Positions 17,410-26,711 are shown, counted from the stretch's first letter. The stretch is 64,000 nt of DNA from JABCYV01 sp963696025 (GCA_963696025.1 CAVOII010000004.1:1-64000), one strand, 5' to 3'. Numbers and translations: made by a program. The notes: generated by a model from the sequence alone, not told the origin.

Positions 17410-18861
17410 ATGAAGCGTTCGGGTTTGCTTACGGCAGTTGTGTGTCTTGCTCTATCCGCAGTCTTGAGCGTGGGAACGCTTCGCGCTCAAAAAGATCCCG
17501 GACCACGTACCGGTCCCGCCGGAGCCGGCGGTCCCGGAAGCTTTTACCCAACATTGAACGCTAACGAGCAGGCTTTCTTTAATCAGGCGTTCCTGCGCCT
17601 TCAAGAAGTGGATTCGGTCTCCGGAACCATCGAGAGTGGATCGGGATTGGGGCCGACGTTCAACGGAAACGCGTGCACGATGTGTCATGCGCAGCCGGCC
17701 ATCGGCGGCAGTAGCCCGGGCCTGACCAGCCCGCAGAATCCCGTTCCAAATCCGCAGGTGGCGCTCGCCACGTTGCATGGAGCAACTAACCAGGTGCCGC
17801 CTTTTATCACCACCAATGGTCCAGTGCGCGAAGCGCGCTTTGTTCGAAATCCCGACGGTTCGCCCGATGGCGGCGTTCACGATTTGTATACGATCGCGGG
17901 CCGCTCCGATGCTCCAGGCTGCACTCTTGCGCAGCCAAACTTCGCGCAACAACTTGCGTTCAACAACGTAATTTTCCGTATCCCGACTCCCCTGTTCGGT
18001 TTGGGACTGGTGGAGAACACACCCGACGCCACTTTGCGGGCGAACTTGGCTGCCACGCAAGCGGCTCGATCCCAGCTCGGTATCGGCGGCACTTTCAACA
18101 CCAGCGGCAACGATGGCACGATTACGCGTTTCGGCTGGAAGGCGCAGAACAAGTCGCTGTTGGTCTTTGCCGGCGAGGCTTATAACGTGGAACAAGGTGT
18201 AGCCAACGAGCTGTTTGCCAACGAGAGGTCTGCAGTCCCCGGTTGCGTTTTCAACCAAACCCCGGAAGACTCCACCTTTATGGTGAATGGCAACAACAGC
18301 AGCTCCAACTTTGGTACTACCCTCGGTACCGCATCGGAAATGTCCTCTGACGTTGTGAACTTTGCCGCTTTCATGCGCCTGTCCGCGCCGCCGACGCCGG
18401 CTACACCCACCGCGTCCACGCAGAACGGTTCGAACCTGTTCAATAGCGTCGGTTGTGCCCTCTGCCACTCACCATCACTCACCACGGCGAGTTCTATCTT
18501 CACCGGGATGGGCGGTGTGACCTACCAACCATTCTCCGACTTCGCTCTCCACCATATGGGTCCGGGTCTGGCGGATGGTATTAACCAGGGGGCGGCGGGT
18601 GGGGACCAGTTCCGCACCGCTCCGCTATGGGGTCTTGGCCAGCGCCTGTTTTTCCTGCACGATGGCCGTACTTCCGACCTATTGCAGGCCATCGAGGCCC
18701 ATGCCGACTGTAGAAGCGGCTTCGGCACGCATAATCGAGAGGGCGACGACCGCGACCGCGGAGGAGGTTGTAATTCGGAAGCATACGGCGTAATCCACAA
18801 CTTCAATGGGCTGAGTCCATCGCAGCAGCAGGATATCTTGAACTTCCTGCGCTCGCTGTAA
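17410..18861 (+). CDS. Exported di-heme c-type cytochrome oxidoreductase (DHOR-like)
   Basis: The 483-residue product starts at ATG 17410, six bases after GGAGG, although ATG 17404 is possible. A signal peptide (LLTAVVCLALSAVLSVG) exports it to the periplasm for heme attachment. Two CxxCH heme sites are seen: CTMCH (C89-H93) and CALCH (C349-H353). Between and after them are GNACTMCHAQPAIGG and the C-terminal block FRTAPLWGLGQRLFFLHDGR...IEAHADCRSG typical of the di-heme oxidoreductase family (DUF1111, bacterial peroxidase-like). Its electron partners are unknown. A strong terminator follows directly. Confidence 0.9.
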   Translation: MKRSGLLTAVVCLALSAVLSVGTLRAQKDPGPRTGPAGAGGPGSFYPTLNANEQAFFNQAFLRLQEVDSVSGTIESGSGLGPTFNGNACTMCHAQPAIGGSSPGLTSPQNPVPNPQVALATLHGATNQVPPFITTNGPVREARFVRNPDGSPDGGVHDLYTIAGRSDAPGCTLAQPNFAQQLAFNNVIFRIPTPLFGLGLVENTPDATLRANLAATQAARSQLGIGGTFNTSGNDGTITRFGWKAQNKSLLVFAGEAYNVEQGVANELFANERSAVPGCVFNQTPEDSTFMVNGNNSSSNFGTTLGTASEMSSDVVNFAAFMRLSAPPTPATPTASTQNGSNLFNSVGCALCHSPSLTTASSIFTGMGGVTYQPFSDFALHHMGPGLADGINQGAAGGDQFRTAPLWGLGQRLFFLHDGRTSDLLQAIEAHADCRSGFGTHNREGDDRDRGGGCNSEAYGVIHNFNGLSPSQQQDILNFLRSL

Positions 18862-18890
18862 CGCGAATAGTTGTAGGTTCACCTGCCACC

Positions 18891-18921
18891 GTGGAGGGCC
18901 TTGCGGCCCTCTACGACTTTT
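18891..18921 (+). terminator. Terminator after the di-heme gene
   Basis: A ten-base stem GTGGAGGGCC/GGCCCTCTAC with TTGC loop is followed by GACTTTTCG. It sits between the convergent di-heme and lysA genes. The T run serves the + strand gene. Confidence 0.75.
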
Positions 18922-18945
18922 CGCTGGCCCCTCGAGATACTGAGG

Positions 18946-20277
18946 TCAGATCCGGATTTCGGTGCGAAGCAGGTCTTCTACTGTCTCACGGCGGCGGATG
19001 AGCTTGACCGACTTACCCTCAACCAGAACTTCAGCGGGGCGTGGGCGTGTGTTGTAGTTAGACGCCAGCGCCATTCCATAGGCGCCCGCATCCAGAAGCG
19101 CCAGCAAGTCGCCTTCGTTGATCGCTGGCAATTCCCGGTCACGGGCAAAGAAATCACCTGTCTCGCAAACCGGCCCCACTACATCAACAATCTCATTGCC
19201 CACTCTCGACCCTTGGCGTACGGGAGCGATCTCATGGTATGCCTGATAAAGCGACGGCCGCAAAAGGTCGTTCATGGCCGCATCCACGACGAGGAATTTC
19301 TTCGCACCGTTCGTTTTCCGGTAAAGCACTCGGGTGAGCAGCGCCCCCGCGGGGCCCACGATGAAGCGGCCAGGTTCGAGCAGCAGATGTACTTTTAGCC
19401 CTTGCAAAGGCTGTAGCACGACTTCCGCATACGTTGCGACGTATTCCGCGAAGTCAGGCAAGTCAGGCTCCTCATAAGCAATGCCGAGGCCGCCTCCGGC
19501 GTCCACGTAGCGAATCTGATGCCCATCCGCTCGCAGCTCTCGCACCAGTTCGGCCACTCGCGCCATCGCAGCGGCAAAAGGCTTCACGTCGGTGATTTGC
19601 GAGCCAATGTGCACGCTCACGCCAGTAATCTTCAAGTACTTCGAACGAGATCCACGGGCGTATAGGGCCCGCGCGTCGCCGATGGGAATACCAAATTTAT
19701 GCTGCTGCAGACCCGTGGAAATGTAGGGATGAGTGTTGGCGGGAACGTCTGGATTCACCCGTAGAGCCACCCGTGCCGTTTGTTTCGAGCGTTTGGCGCA
19801 CTCCCCGAGCCTGGACAACTCTGACTCGCTTTCCACATTAAAAAGAAGGATGCCAGCCTTAAGCGCCGCTTGCATCTCATCGGCGGTCTTACCCACTCCG
19901 GAGAAGACAATCTTCGTTGCCGCTTGCCGGTCCACGCGCAGAACCCGCTCCAGTTCACCGCCCGAGACCACGTCAAAGCCGCTGCCCATGCCCGCAAGAA
20001 ATCGGAGAATGCTGAGGTTCGAATTTGCTTTTACCGAGTAACAGACCGTGTGTGGGACCGTCCGGAAGGCGTAATCAAAAACGCGCATGCGCTGGCGAAT
20101 TGTGGAAGCAGAATAGACGTACAGCGGCGTGCCGAAACGCTTTGCCAGGAGCTCGAGCGAAAGCAGCTCACAACAAAGGACCGACTCCGTGGATTGGCGA
20201 CGCAGCAAGCCTTTCGAAGGCTCTCGATAAGAAAAGGCAGGAGGGCGTCCCTGGGTCCGGTTGGCGGTGCGACTCAC
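18946..20277 (-). CDS. lysA: Diaminopimelate decarboxylase
   Basis: The 443-residue PLP enzyme performs the last step of lysine synthesis, meso-diaminopimelate to L-lysine plus CO2. The fold-type III barrel carries the PLP lysine in CYSVKANSN (K83). It also has SGGELERVL, VHIGSQI, a GGGLGI phosphate loop, EPGRFIVG, and the catalytic cysteine in GPVCETGD, where two subunits meet. The GTG at 20277 is chosen because it overlaps the TGA of the upstream phosphatase gene in a GTGA arrangement, giving translational coupling. The N-terminal stretch before LELLAKRFGTPLYVYS is longer and more basic than usual. Confidence 0.95.
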   Translation of the reverse strand: MSRTANRTQGRPPAFSYREPSKGLLRRQSTESVLCCELLSLELLAKRFGTPLYVYSASTIRQRMRVFDYAFRTVPHTVCYSVKANSNLSILRFLAGMGSGFDVVSGGELERVLRVDRQAATKIVFSGVGKTADEMQAALKAGILLFNVESESELSRLGECAKRSKQTARVALRVNPDVPANTHPYISTGLQQHKFGIPIGDARALYARGSRSKYLKITGVSVHIGSQITDVKPFAAAMARVAELVRELRADGHQIRYVDAGGGLGIAYEEPDLPDFAEYVATYAEVVLQPLQGLKVHLLLEPGRFIVGPAGALLTRVLYRKTNGAKKFLVVDAAMNDLLRPSLYQAYHEIAPVRQGSRVGNEIVDVVGPVCETGDFFARDRELPAINEGDLLALLDAGAYGMALASNYNTRPRPAEVLVEGKSVKLIRRRETVEDLLRTEIRI

Positions 20278-22034
20278 TTGCCTTTTCCAGGTTCGCCCTT
20301 GACTTTGATTGCGACCACAGTTTGATCGTCGAAAGTCTCCACCCCGGCAGCATGTTCGGCAACTGCTTTGAACAGCGATTGAACCACACAATCCGCTGAG
20401 ACTTCGGCGCAGTGAGCGACGATCTCCTCCACCCGTTGCCGTCCGAACATGTCTCCAGCCTTGTTGCGTGCATCAAGAATGCCATCGCTGAAGAACACAA
20501 ACATCTCGCCCGGCTTGGCCTTAAAGCTGAACTCGTCGTAATCGGCGTCGTCGAAAAGTCCGCACGGCAGACCCGTGGCTTCGATGACTTCAATCTTTCC
20601 GTCGTGACAGTACAGCGGACGCGGCAGTCCAGAACTGGCCACCTGCAGAGTGCAATGAACATCGTCCCAAACTGCATAGATCAATGACACAAACTGTCCG
20701 TCAATCCTGCGCTCTCCCAGAGAGAAGTTTACGGCTGAGAGCATCTCCGCGGGACCGGGTTCGACAGGTGCGTGCGAACGCAGAATCCCGCTCACTAGGG
20801 CCGCGTAGATCGCCGCGGGTGCGCCTTTGCCGCTGACGTCGCCCACAACAATGGCAAGACGCGACAGCGAATAGCTCACGAAATCGTACAGATCGCCCCC
20901 GATCGCGCGGGCAGGTGCGAACTTCGCAGCCACGTCCAGGTTCGCGCAGGTTGGAAGCGATTGCGGTAAAAGCCGAAATTGCAGCTCCCGCGCCAGCGCG
21001 AGATCGCGTTCCAAACGCTTTTCCTGACGCTCAATGTGCTCATAGAGCCGCGCGTTTTCAATCGCAATCGCCACCTGCGCCGCCAGCGTAGTCACCGTTC
21101 GCTTGTGATCATCGGTAAAGAAGCTGCGACGCGTGTGTTCCAGGTCGAGCACTCCAATCACTTTGTCTTTGTATATCAGCGGCGCGGCCAGCTCCGAGCG
21201 TGTCTCCGGGTTCAGCCGGATATAACGCGAATCCTTGGTCACGTCCGGAACCAGCACGGCCTGCTTGTGTTGCACTGCGTACCCCACAACGCCACGACCC
21301 AGTGGGACATCGTGTTTGAGTTGAATGTTCTCCTGAAAGCGCAGCGAAAAGCGGTGCTGGAGCTTTTCCCCGGCGGCATCCAGCAACAGAATGCTGAACA
21401 TCTGGTAATCAATGAGCCGGCTCAGAAGCTCGGCAATGCGCTTGAACAGTTCATCCAGGTTCAGGATGGAGGTCAGCTCGCGAGCAATCTCATTCAGCAG
21501 CATCAACGTGCGGGCCTGACGGGACGTGCGAGTATGCAAACGAGCATTTTCAATTCCGACTGCCATCCGCGAGGCAATCAATGTCAGGAGTCGTTTATGC
21601 TCTTCGTGAAAGTAGTCGGCTTGCTGTGCTTCGATGTCAATCACACCAATCAGCCGATTCTTCACGATCAACGGCACAGCCAACTCGGAGCGCACATTGG
21701 GAACCGCCGCGATGTACTGTGGGTCCTTGGTGACGTCACCGACTAGAATCGCCTCTCGCTGCTGGGCTGACAAACCGGTTACGCCGTCCCCCACTTTAAT
21801 CCGCAGACGCTCGGCCACATGAGCGGGGTAGCCTATCTGGAAACGAACGTGCAATTCCTGCGTCTTCTCGTTCAGTAGCAGGATGGCGAAAATTTCGTAG
21901 TCGATGACTTTGCGTACCAACTCGGCCACACGCCGGAGCGAGGTATCGAGATCGAGTGTGGTGCTGAGTGCATCTGCCACTTCGAGTAGAAGCGGCTCGA
22001 CTTGTTCACGTAGATCGGATTGGGTCACAGCCAT
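20274..22034 (-). CDS. GAF-GAF-PP2C (RsbU/SpoIIE-type) serine phosphatase
   Basis: The product has about 586 residues. Two GAF domains come first (about 20-165 and 185-330), each with VPLI...GVIDIE or APLIYKDKVIGVLDLE cores and a DVTKDPQYI/DVTKDSRYI loop. A linker helix follows (ERQEKRLERDLALARELQFRLLP), then a SpoIIE/PPM phosphatase with the metal-binding residues in IGGDLYDF, VGDVSGKG, FFSDGILDARN and DDQTVVAIKV. Such proteins dephosphorylate anti-sigma-factor antagonists after sensing a small ligand. No partner STAS or kinase gene is adjacent. ATG 22034 or 22040 are both possible starts. It overlaps lysA by four bases. Confidence 0.9.
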   Translation of the reverse strand: MAVTQSDLREQVEPLLLEVADALSTTLDLDTSLRRVAELVRKVIDYEIFAILLLNEKTQELHVRFQIGYPAHVAERLRIKVGDGVTGLSAQQREAILVGDVTKDPQYIAAVPNVRSELAVPLIVKNRLIGVIDIEAQQADYFHEEHKRLLTLIASRMAVGIENARLHTRTSRQARTLMLLNEIARELTSILNLDELFKRIAELLSRLIDYQMFSILLLDAAGEKLQHRFSLRFQENIQLKHDVPLGRGVVGYAVQHKQAVLVPDVTKDSRYIRLNPETRSELAAPLIYKDKVIGVLDLEHTRRSFFTDDHKRTVTTLAAQVAIAIENARLYEHIERQEKRLERDLALARELQFRLLPQSLPTCANLDVAAKFAPARAIGGDLYDFVSYSLSRLAIVVGDVSGKGAPAAIYAALVSGILRSHAPVEPGPAEMLSAVNFSLGERRIDGQFVSLIYAVWDDVHCTLQVASSGLPRPLYCHDGKIEVIEATGLPCGLFDDADYDEFSFKAKPGEMFVFFSDGILDARNKAGDMFGRQRVEEIVAHCAEVSADCVVQSLFKAVAEHAAGVETFDDQTVVAIKVKGEPGKGK

Positions 22035-22191
22035 TTGCACTGTTCCTTAATGATACCAGCCGCGCCGCAGCTTTCCCGTCACAGAAGTGCAGCCGAAGTT
22101 GTAGCAAGAGGCACGGTGAGAAGCACTACATCAGCCCGATGAGCAGCGCAGTATATAGCTGCAAACAGTGGTCCAGGCTTTGGATGTGCAT

Positions 22192-22746
22192 TCAGCCCTC
22201 TCGCGGCACTATGCAGATATCTGGCAGATTGCGGTAGCGTTCCGCATAGTCCAAGCCGTAACCGACTACAAATTCGTCTGGAATACTGAATCCCACGTAG
22301 TCGGCGTTAATCGCCAGCTTTCTTCTGGAGGGCTTATCCAGCAGAGCGGCGATGCGGAACGCCTTGGGCTGGTGCGCCAGGAAGAGCTTCTTCAAAAACG
22401 TGAGTGTGAGTCCGGTGTCCAAAATATCCTCCACCAGGATCACGTTCTTGCCCTTCATCGACTGGTCGACATCCTTGGTCACCTGAACCTCTCCGGTAGA
22501 GTCCCATCCGCTCTTCAACTCCTGGGCCGGGCTGGGCCGAACTCCATAGCTCGAAACGCCGATAAAGTCGAAGGTGGAGTCAAGCCGCACATGGCGTGCC
22601 AGATCGCTCAGGAAAATTGCCGCGCCTTTCAGCACGCCGACCAGAATCACCGCTTGACCGGAAAAATCGCGAGTGATATCAGCGCCCATTGCTGCCACGC
22701 GGTCGGCGATCTGCTGCCGCGAAATCAGAACCTTCAGTTCCGTCAT
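22192..22746 (-). CDS. hpt: Hypoxanthine phosphoribosyltransferase
   Basis: The 184-residue purine salvage enzyme transfers phosphoribose from PRPP to hypoxanthine or guanine in the cytoplasm. The diagnostic segments are VLKGAAIF near residue 38, the acidic PRPP loop VILVEDILDTGLTL at about 103-116, and DKPSRRKLAINADYVGFSIP with the base-binding F/V region and the C-terminal YGLDYAERYRNLP. Length agrees with the family. It lies about 150 bases upstream of the phosphatase gene on the same strand, and shared transcription is possible. Confidence 0.95.
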   Translation of the reverse strand: MTELKVLISRQQIADRVAAMGADITRDFSGQAVILVGVLKGAAIFLSDLARHVRLDSTFDFIGVSSYGVRPSPAQELKSGWDSTGEVQVTKDVDQSMKGKNVILVEDILDTGLTLTFLKKLFLAHQPKAFRIAALLDKPSRRKLAINADYVGFSIPDEFVVGYGLDYAERYRNLPDICIVPREG

Positions 22747-22882
22747 GGCGCCTTATATTACTCTCGAGGGCGGGATTCGACCCATTAGAAACTCGCTCGC
22801 CACGGTTTATCGGAGCCACGCCGTTGCGTCTGCCTGTACTCCTCACTAGAATGCTAGTTCGCCATTTATAAGTGGGAAAAGT

Positions 22883-23584
22883 ATGGATCTCAAAGGCATC
22901 AAACTCACCTGGCTCGGTCACGCGACCTTCCGTATCGAAACTCCGAACGGAAAGATCGTATTGATTGATCCCTGGGTCATGGGCAACCCCATGTGCCCTG
23001 AAAAAGAGAAAGACGTCAAACGAGTCGATGTCATGCTCTGCACCCATGGACATGGCGACCATATTGGTGATGCGGTTGAAATCGCTAAGAAGCATAGTCC
23101 GAAGGTTGTGGGCATCGTTGAGTTGTGTGGCTGGCTGGAGAAAAAGGGCGTCAAGCAGGCGGCGGGGATGAACAAGGGCGGGACTCAGACGATCGGCGAC
23201 ATCAAAGTCACCATGGTGCACGCCGACCACTCCTGCGGTATCCAGGATGGCGACCAGCTCGTCTATGGTGGCGAGGCCTGCGGATACGTTGTCGAATTCT
23301 CCAACGGTGTGAAGATTTATCACGCTGGCGACACCAACGTTTTTGGCGATATGCGGATCATCCGCGACCTCTACGTTCCCGAGATTGCTATGCTTCCGAT
23401 TGGTGACCACTTCATCATGTCGCCGCGCGAGGCCGCCTATGCCTGCAATCTGCTCAGGCCAAAAACGGTCATCCCCATGCACTTCGGCACCTTCCCTGTA
23501 CTGACGGGGAGGCCGAGCCAGTTGCAGAAACTGGTTCCGAATATCGAAGTAGTCGAACTGAAACCAGGCGCGACGATTTCGTAA
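22883..23584 (+). CDS. UPF0173-type metallo-beta-lactamase-fold hydrolase
   Basis: The 233-residue cytoplasmic protein belongs to the UlaG/UPF0173 group. It starts MDLKGIKLTWLGHATFRIE. The metal site is HGHGDHIGD at about residues 54-62, with further ligands in VHADHSC, YHAGDTNVFGDM and PMHFGTFP. The compact fold with no C-terminal beta-CASP is typical. The physiological substrate of the group is mostly unknown, and activity on lactones or phosphodiesters has been seen in relatives. It is divergent from hpt, and an inverted repeat follows its stop codon. Confidence 0.88.
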   Translation: MDLKGIKLTWLGHATFRIETPNGKIVLIDPWVMGNPMCPEKEKDVKRVDVMLCTHGHGDHIGDAVEIAKKHSPKVVGIVELCGWLEKKGVKQAAGMNKGGTQTIGDIKVTMVHADHSCGIQDGDQLVYGGEACGYVVEFSNGVKIYHAGDTNVFGDMRIIRDLYVPEIAMLPIGDHFIMSPREAAYACNLLRPKTVIPMHFGTFPVLTGRPSQLQKLVPNIEVVELKPGATIS

Positions 23585-23596
23585 GATTCACGGGGC

Positions 23597-23616
23597 GACA
23601 GCCGCCCTCGGCTGTC
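23597..23616. repeat. Hairpin repeat GACAGCCG-CCCT-CGGCTGTC
   Basis: A perfect eight-base stem lies 12 bases after the metallo-hydrolase stop, with no T run. It could slow polymerase or protect the 3' end, or simply be a dispersed repeat of the kind seen elsewhere in the window. Confidence 0.5.
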
Positions 23617-23661
23617 GGGCCTAGCAAAGCTTGGCTTCCTTGTAGCAATAGGAGACGAAAC

Positions 23662-24324
23662 TTGGCTAAGAAGAACGACAGTGCCTACTGGCGTATGGGC
23701 GGAATCACCGTCAGCGCCGTCGAAGACTATCTCTATTCCATGCTTCCGCCGCGCGACGAGGTCCTCACCGAAATTGAAGCCGAAGCAGCCACGCGAAAAA
23801 TCCCCATCGTTGGCCCCGCCGTCGCTCGCATACTTTATCAACTCGCGCTCATGATCAAAGCCAAGACCGTCTTCGAGATGGGCTCGGCCGTCGGCTATTC
23901 CACCATCTGGTGGGCCCGTGCCGTTGGGGAGGGTGGCCGCGTAATCTACACTGACGGCGATCGCAAGAACGCCGAGCAGGCTCGCAAATATTTCGAGAGA
24001 GCCGGTGTCAGCAAACAGATTGCCATCAAAACCGGAGACGCGCTGGAGCTTCTTTCTGAGGAAAAGCAGGAATTCGACATCATTTTCAATGACGTCGACA
24101 AACAAGACTATCCACGGGTTTTCAAGCTGGTTCTGCCGCGCTTGCGCAAAGGCGGCTTGTTTGTTACCGACAATGTCTTGTGGAGCGGCAAAGTCGCTGA
24201 GAAAAATCCTGACAAGACGACCAAAGCCATTCTGGAATTCAACCGCCTGCTATACGGCTCGCCAGAGCTGTTCACAACCATCCTGCCGATTCGCGACGGC
24301 GTGGCGGTGGCGGTGAAGCGCTAG
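23662..24324 (+). CDS. Class I SAM-dependent O-methyltransferase
   Basis: The 220-residue protein is of the O-methyltransferase family 3 (catechol/caffeoyl-CoA type). The SAM-binding motif I is VFEMGSAVGYSTIWWA. The acidic end of strand 2 is YTDGD. The metal-binding aspartates are expected in FDIIFNDVDKQDYP and the TDNVLWSGKV motif, typical of divalent-metal-dependent members. The acceptor is unknown. The start is TTG 23662 with an AGGAG eight bases upstream; no ATG is better placed. It converges on bshB1 across a perfect hairpin. Confidence 0.88.
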   Translation: MAKKNDSAYWRMGGITVSAVEDYLYSMLPPRDEVLTEIEAEAATRKIPIVGPAVARILYQLALMIKAKTVFEMGSAVGYSTIWWARAVGEGGRVIYTDGDRKNAEQARKYFERAGVSKQIAIKTGDALELLSEEKQEFDIIFNDVDKQDYPRVFKLVLPRLRKGGLFVTDNVLWSGKVAEKNPDKTTKAILEFNRLLYGSPELFTTILPIRDGVAVAVKR

Positions 24325-24327
24325 TCC

Positions 24328-24346
24328 AGTCGAGCAGAGCTCGACT
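24328..24346. terminator. Hairpin between convergent genes
   Basis: AGTCGAGC-AGA-GCTCGACT is a perfect eight-base stem between the O-methyltransferase and bshB1 stops. There is no T run on either side, so a termination role is plausible only by position. Confidence 0.4.
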
Positions 24347-24353
24347 AGGAGTG

Positions 24354-25124
24354 TTAAATCGACTTCACCGGAATCAGGGTCAAATCTTCCACCAGCCCCA
24401 CTTCCTTCTGCATGAATGGTTCGGCGTAAGTGACGCCTGCCAACATGCCGTAAAAGCGCGCCATGGATTCGATGCGCGCGCGAATTTCGGCTTTAAAAGG
24501 GAAGAGGTCCTTGCCCGCCTCCTGATCGCTGAACTGCGATTTGTAGGCCATCAGTGCCTGAAAGCGCGCTTCGAATTGATCAGTGATATCCACCACAAAG
24601 CTTGGCCGGACGTCGTAGTAGATTGTGGCGTACAAAATCTTGAACGGCCGGTGCGGGCCAGTTCCGCTCTTAATGGCTTCGCTGAAAGAGGAGTGCTGAA
24701 CGCTGAGCGCTTGATTCACATCCAGCTTCGCCAATCCTGCCAGAAAGCACGCTTCATATCCCAGGGTTGACGCCGTGTAGTGATCCGGATGCCTCCCTTT
24801 CCAGTACGGAAGAATCACCACTCGCGGCCGCTGTTCGCGAATCACGCTGGCGACCTTGAGCCGGTTGTCCCAGGTATTCTCGACCCGGCCGTCGGGAATG
24901 TCGAGGGCGTGCCGCCAGGAAGCACACAGAATCTTCGCCGCCTCTGCTGCCTCCTGGGCTCGCTCATCAGCTGTACCACGCGTTCCCATCTCACCCTGGG
25001 TCAGATCAAGTATCCCGGTGCGATGGCCGCGTTGCGCCATTTTCAGGAGCGTCCCGCCGCAGGTCTGTTCTACGTCGTCACGGTGAGCGGCGATAGCGAG
25101 AACATCGAGCGAAGGCGCAGACAT
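24354..25124 (-). CDS. bshB1: BshB1-type LmbE-like deacetylase
   Basis: The 256-residue PIG-L/LmbE fold zinc hydrolase is predicted to deacetylate GlcNAc-malate during bacillithiol synthesis. Zinc ligands are in AIAAHRDDVE (H-x-D-D) and in the GRHPDH segment (H-P-D-H). The segments LTQGEMGTRGT and DIPDGRVENT and the C-terminal YAEPFM are typical of the BshB1 branch. I start it at ATG 25124 (MSAPSLDVLAI) rather than 12 codons upstream because homologues begin there. No bshA or bshC is visible in the window, so the pathway assignment rests on sequence alone. Confidence 0.85.
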   Translation of the reverse strand: MSAPSLDVLAIAAHRDDVEQTCGGTLLKMAQRGHRTGILDLTQGEMGTRGTADERAQEAAEAAKILCASWRHALDIPDGRVENTWDNRLKVASVIREQRPRVVILPYWKGRHPDHYTASTLGYEACFLAGLAKLDVNQALSVQHSSFSEAIKSGTGPHRPFKILYATIYYDVRPSFVVDITDQFEARFQALMAYKSQFSDQEAGKDLFPFKAEIRARIESMARFYGMLAGVTYAEPFMQKEVGLVEDLTLIPVKSI

Positions 25125-25326
25125 GTGGGTTTGTAGAGCGAGTTGAGAGAATACCGCCATGCTCTGAGGTATGGCAACCGTCGAAATCCGGCCCGCTTGG
25201 GCTTGACAAACGAATCCTGGCGACGCATCTTATGCTGCACAATGTCTCGCCTGGAGCGGCGCGCGGTAGAAAGACCACCCCGCGAAGCCCGCAGTGTGTT
25301 AGGAGGTCAGCCTGATTCCGGAATCT

Positions 25327-26691
25327 GTGGTACAGAAGTTCAGGGAATCGCTTAGGGGCCAATCCTTGTGCCCTGGCGAGCAGGGCTATGACGCTGTCCG
25401 AGCTGTTCCTAACGCCATGATCGACCGTCGGCCCGCCCTCATTGCACGCTGTGCCGGAGCGGCTGATGTCATCGCGTGCGTCCGTTTTGCACGCGAACAC
25501 GATCTTCTTCTTGCAGTTCGCGGCGGGGGTCACAGTGTTGCCGGGAAGTCGGTCTGTGAAGGCGGTCTCATGGTCGATCTCTCGACCATGAAAGGCATGC
25601 GGGTGGACCCCACCCAGCGAACCGTGCGTGCTGAAACCGGTCTAAAGCTGGGAGAATTCGATCGCGAGACGCAGGCCTTCGGCCTGGCCACGACGCTGGG
25701 CGTGGTTTCAGCCACCGGTATCGCGGGCCTGACGCTTGGCGGCGGCTGGGGCCACTTGCACGCCAAGTATGGACTCGCCGTCGACAACGTTATCGGTGCG
25801 GATATGGTCACTGCCGATGGCCGTCTGCTGACAACCAACACTGCAGAAAATCCAGACCTCTTCTGGGGCATACGCGGCGGCAGTGGCAACTTCGGAATCG
25901 TGACCTCACTGGAATACCGCCTCCACGAAGTCGGTCCGGTGCTGGGTGGCGCCGTATTCTACCCTGCTGCAAAAGCGAAGGACGTAATGCATTTTTGGCG
26001 GGAGTTCGCGGCAGGTAGTCCGGACGAACTGGTCACTCAGGGTGGTTCTTTCAATCTTCCGGATGGCGTTCCCGTATTTGCCATCGCTGCGTGCTACTGT
26101 GGGTCGCTTTCGGAGGGCGAAAATGTGGTGAAGCCCCTGCGAGCATTTGGTCCTCCCCTCGCCGACAACTTTGGCGCTATCAGTTATCTACAATTGCAAA
26201 GCATGTTTGACCCCTTCTTTCCGCCGGGGCGCCTCACATATGTGAAGTCGAACTTCATCCGTGAGTTCAGCGACGAAACCATAGACGCCCTTGCACAGTA
26301 CGCGGGCAGGAGTCCCTCCCCATACACGTTTGCACCTTTCATCGAACACTGGCACGGAGCAGCTACCCGCGTCGCACCCACGGATACTGCCTTTCCTCAT
26401 CGGCAGTACTCGTATAACTTCATGGCTTGGTCGAACTGGGTGAGCCCGTCTGAATCGGAAAGGAACGTCCAGTGGACGCGCGAATGTTGGGAAGCTATGC
26501 GGCCGTTTCTGGTCGCAGGCTCGTATGGCAACTACGTCGCCGACGAGGGCGACGTGTTCGCACGCGCAGCCTACGGACCGAACTACGACCGCTTGGTGGC
26601 CTTGAAGGACAAATACGACCCGACAAACTTCTTCCGCCTGAACCACAACATCAAACCGTCGCAGGAAAGCGAAGTGGCAATCAGCGCCTAG
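25327..26691 (+). CDS. FAD-linked oxidase, berberine-bridge-enzyme-like
   Basis: The product has about 454 residues, with an FAD-binding PCMH domain and a BBE C-terminal segment. The flavin-linking histidine is in AVRGGGHSVAGKS. GIAGLTLGGGWGHLHAKYGL and WGIRGGSGNFGIVTSLEYRL complete the FAD site, and the C-terminal NYVADEGD...YGPNYDRLVALKDKYDPTNFFRLNHNI is the BBE signature. These enzymes oxidise sugars or other alcohols with oxygen. GTG 25327 is the first canonical in-frame start, but an excellent AGGAGGT at 25302-25308 is 18 bases away. An ATT at 25315 or CTG at 25312 would have ideal spacing and add an IPES segment that fits the family N-terminus. Confidence 0.88.
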   Translation: MVQKFRESLRGQSLCPGEQGYDAVRAVPNAMIDRRPALIARCAGAADVIACVRFAREHDLLLAVRGGGHSVAGKSVCEGGLMVDLSTMKGMRVDPTQRTVRAETGLKLGEFDRETQAFGLATTLGVVSATGIAGLTLGGGWGHLHAKYGLAVDNVIGADMVTADGRLLTTNTAENPDLFWGIRGGSGNFGIVTSLEYRLHEVGPVLGGAVFYPAAKAKDVMHFWREFAAGSPDELVTQGGSFNLPDGVPVFAIAACYCGSLSEGENVVKPLRAFGPPLADNFGAISYLQLQSMFDPFFPPGRLTYVKSNFIREFSDETIDALAQYAGRSPSPYTFAPFIEHWHGAATRVAPTDTAFPHRQYSYNFMAWSNWVSPSESERNVQWTRECWEAMRPFLVAGSYGNYVADEGDVFARAAYGPNYDRLVALKDKYDPTNFFRLNHNIKPSQESEVAISA

Positions 26692-26711
26692 ATGTATGTA
26701 CGCCTGCCAGG

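Noticed and set aside
17452..18468. Minus-strand 338-codon frame over the di-heme gene
   Set aside because: The + strand product has a signal peptide and two CxxCH motifs. The antisense frame is Arg/Gly-rich without motifs.
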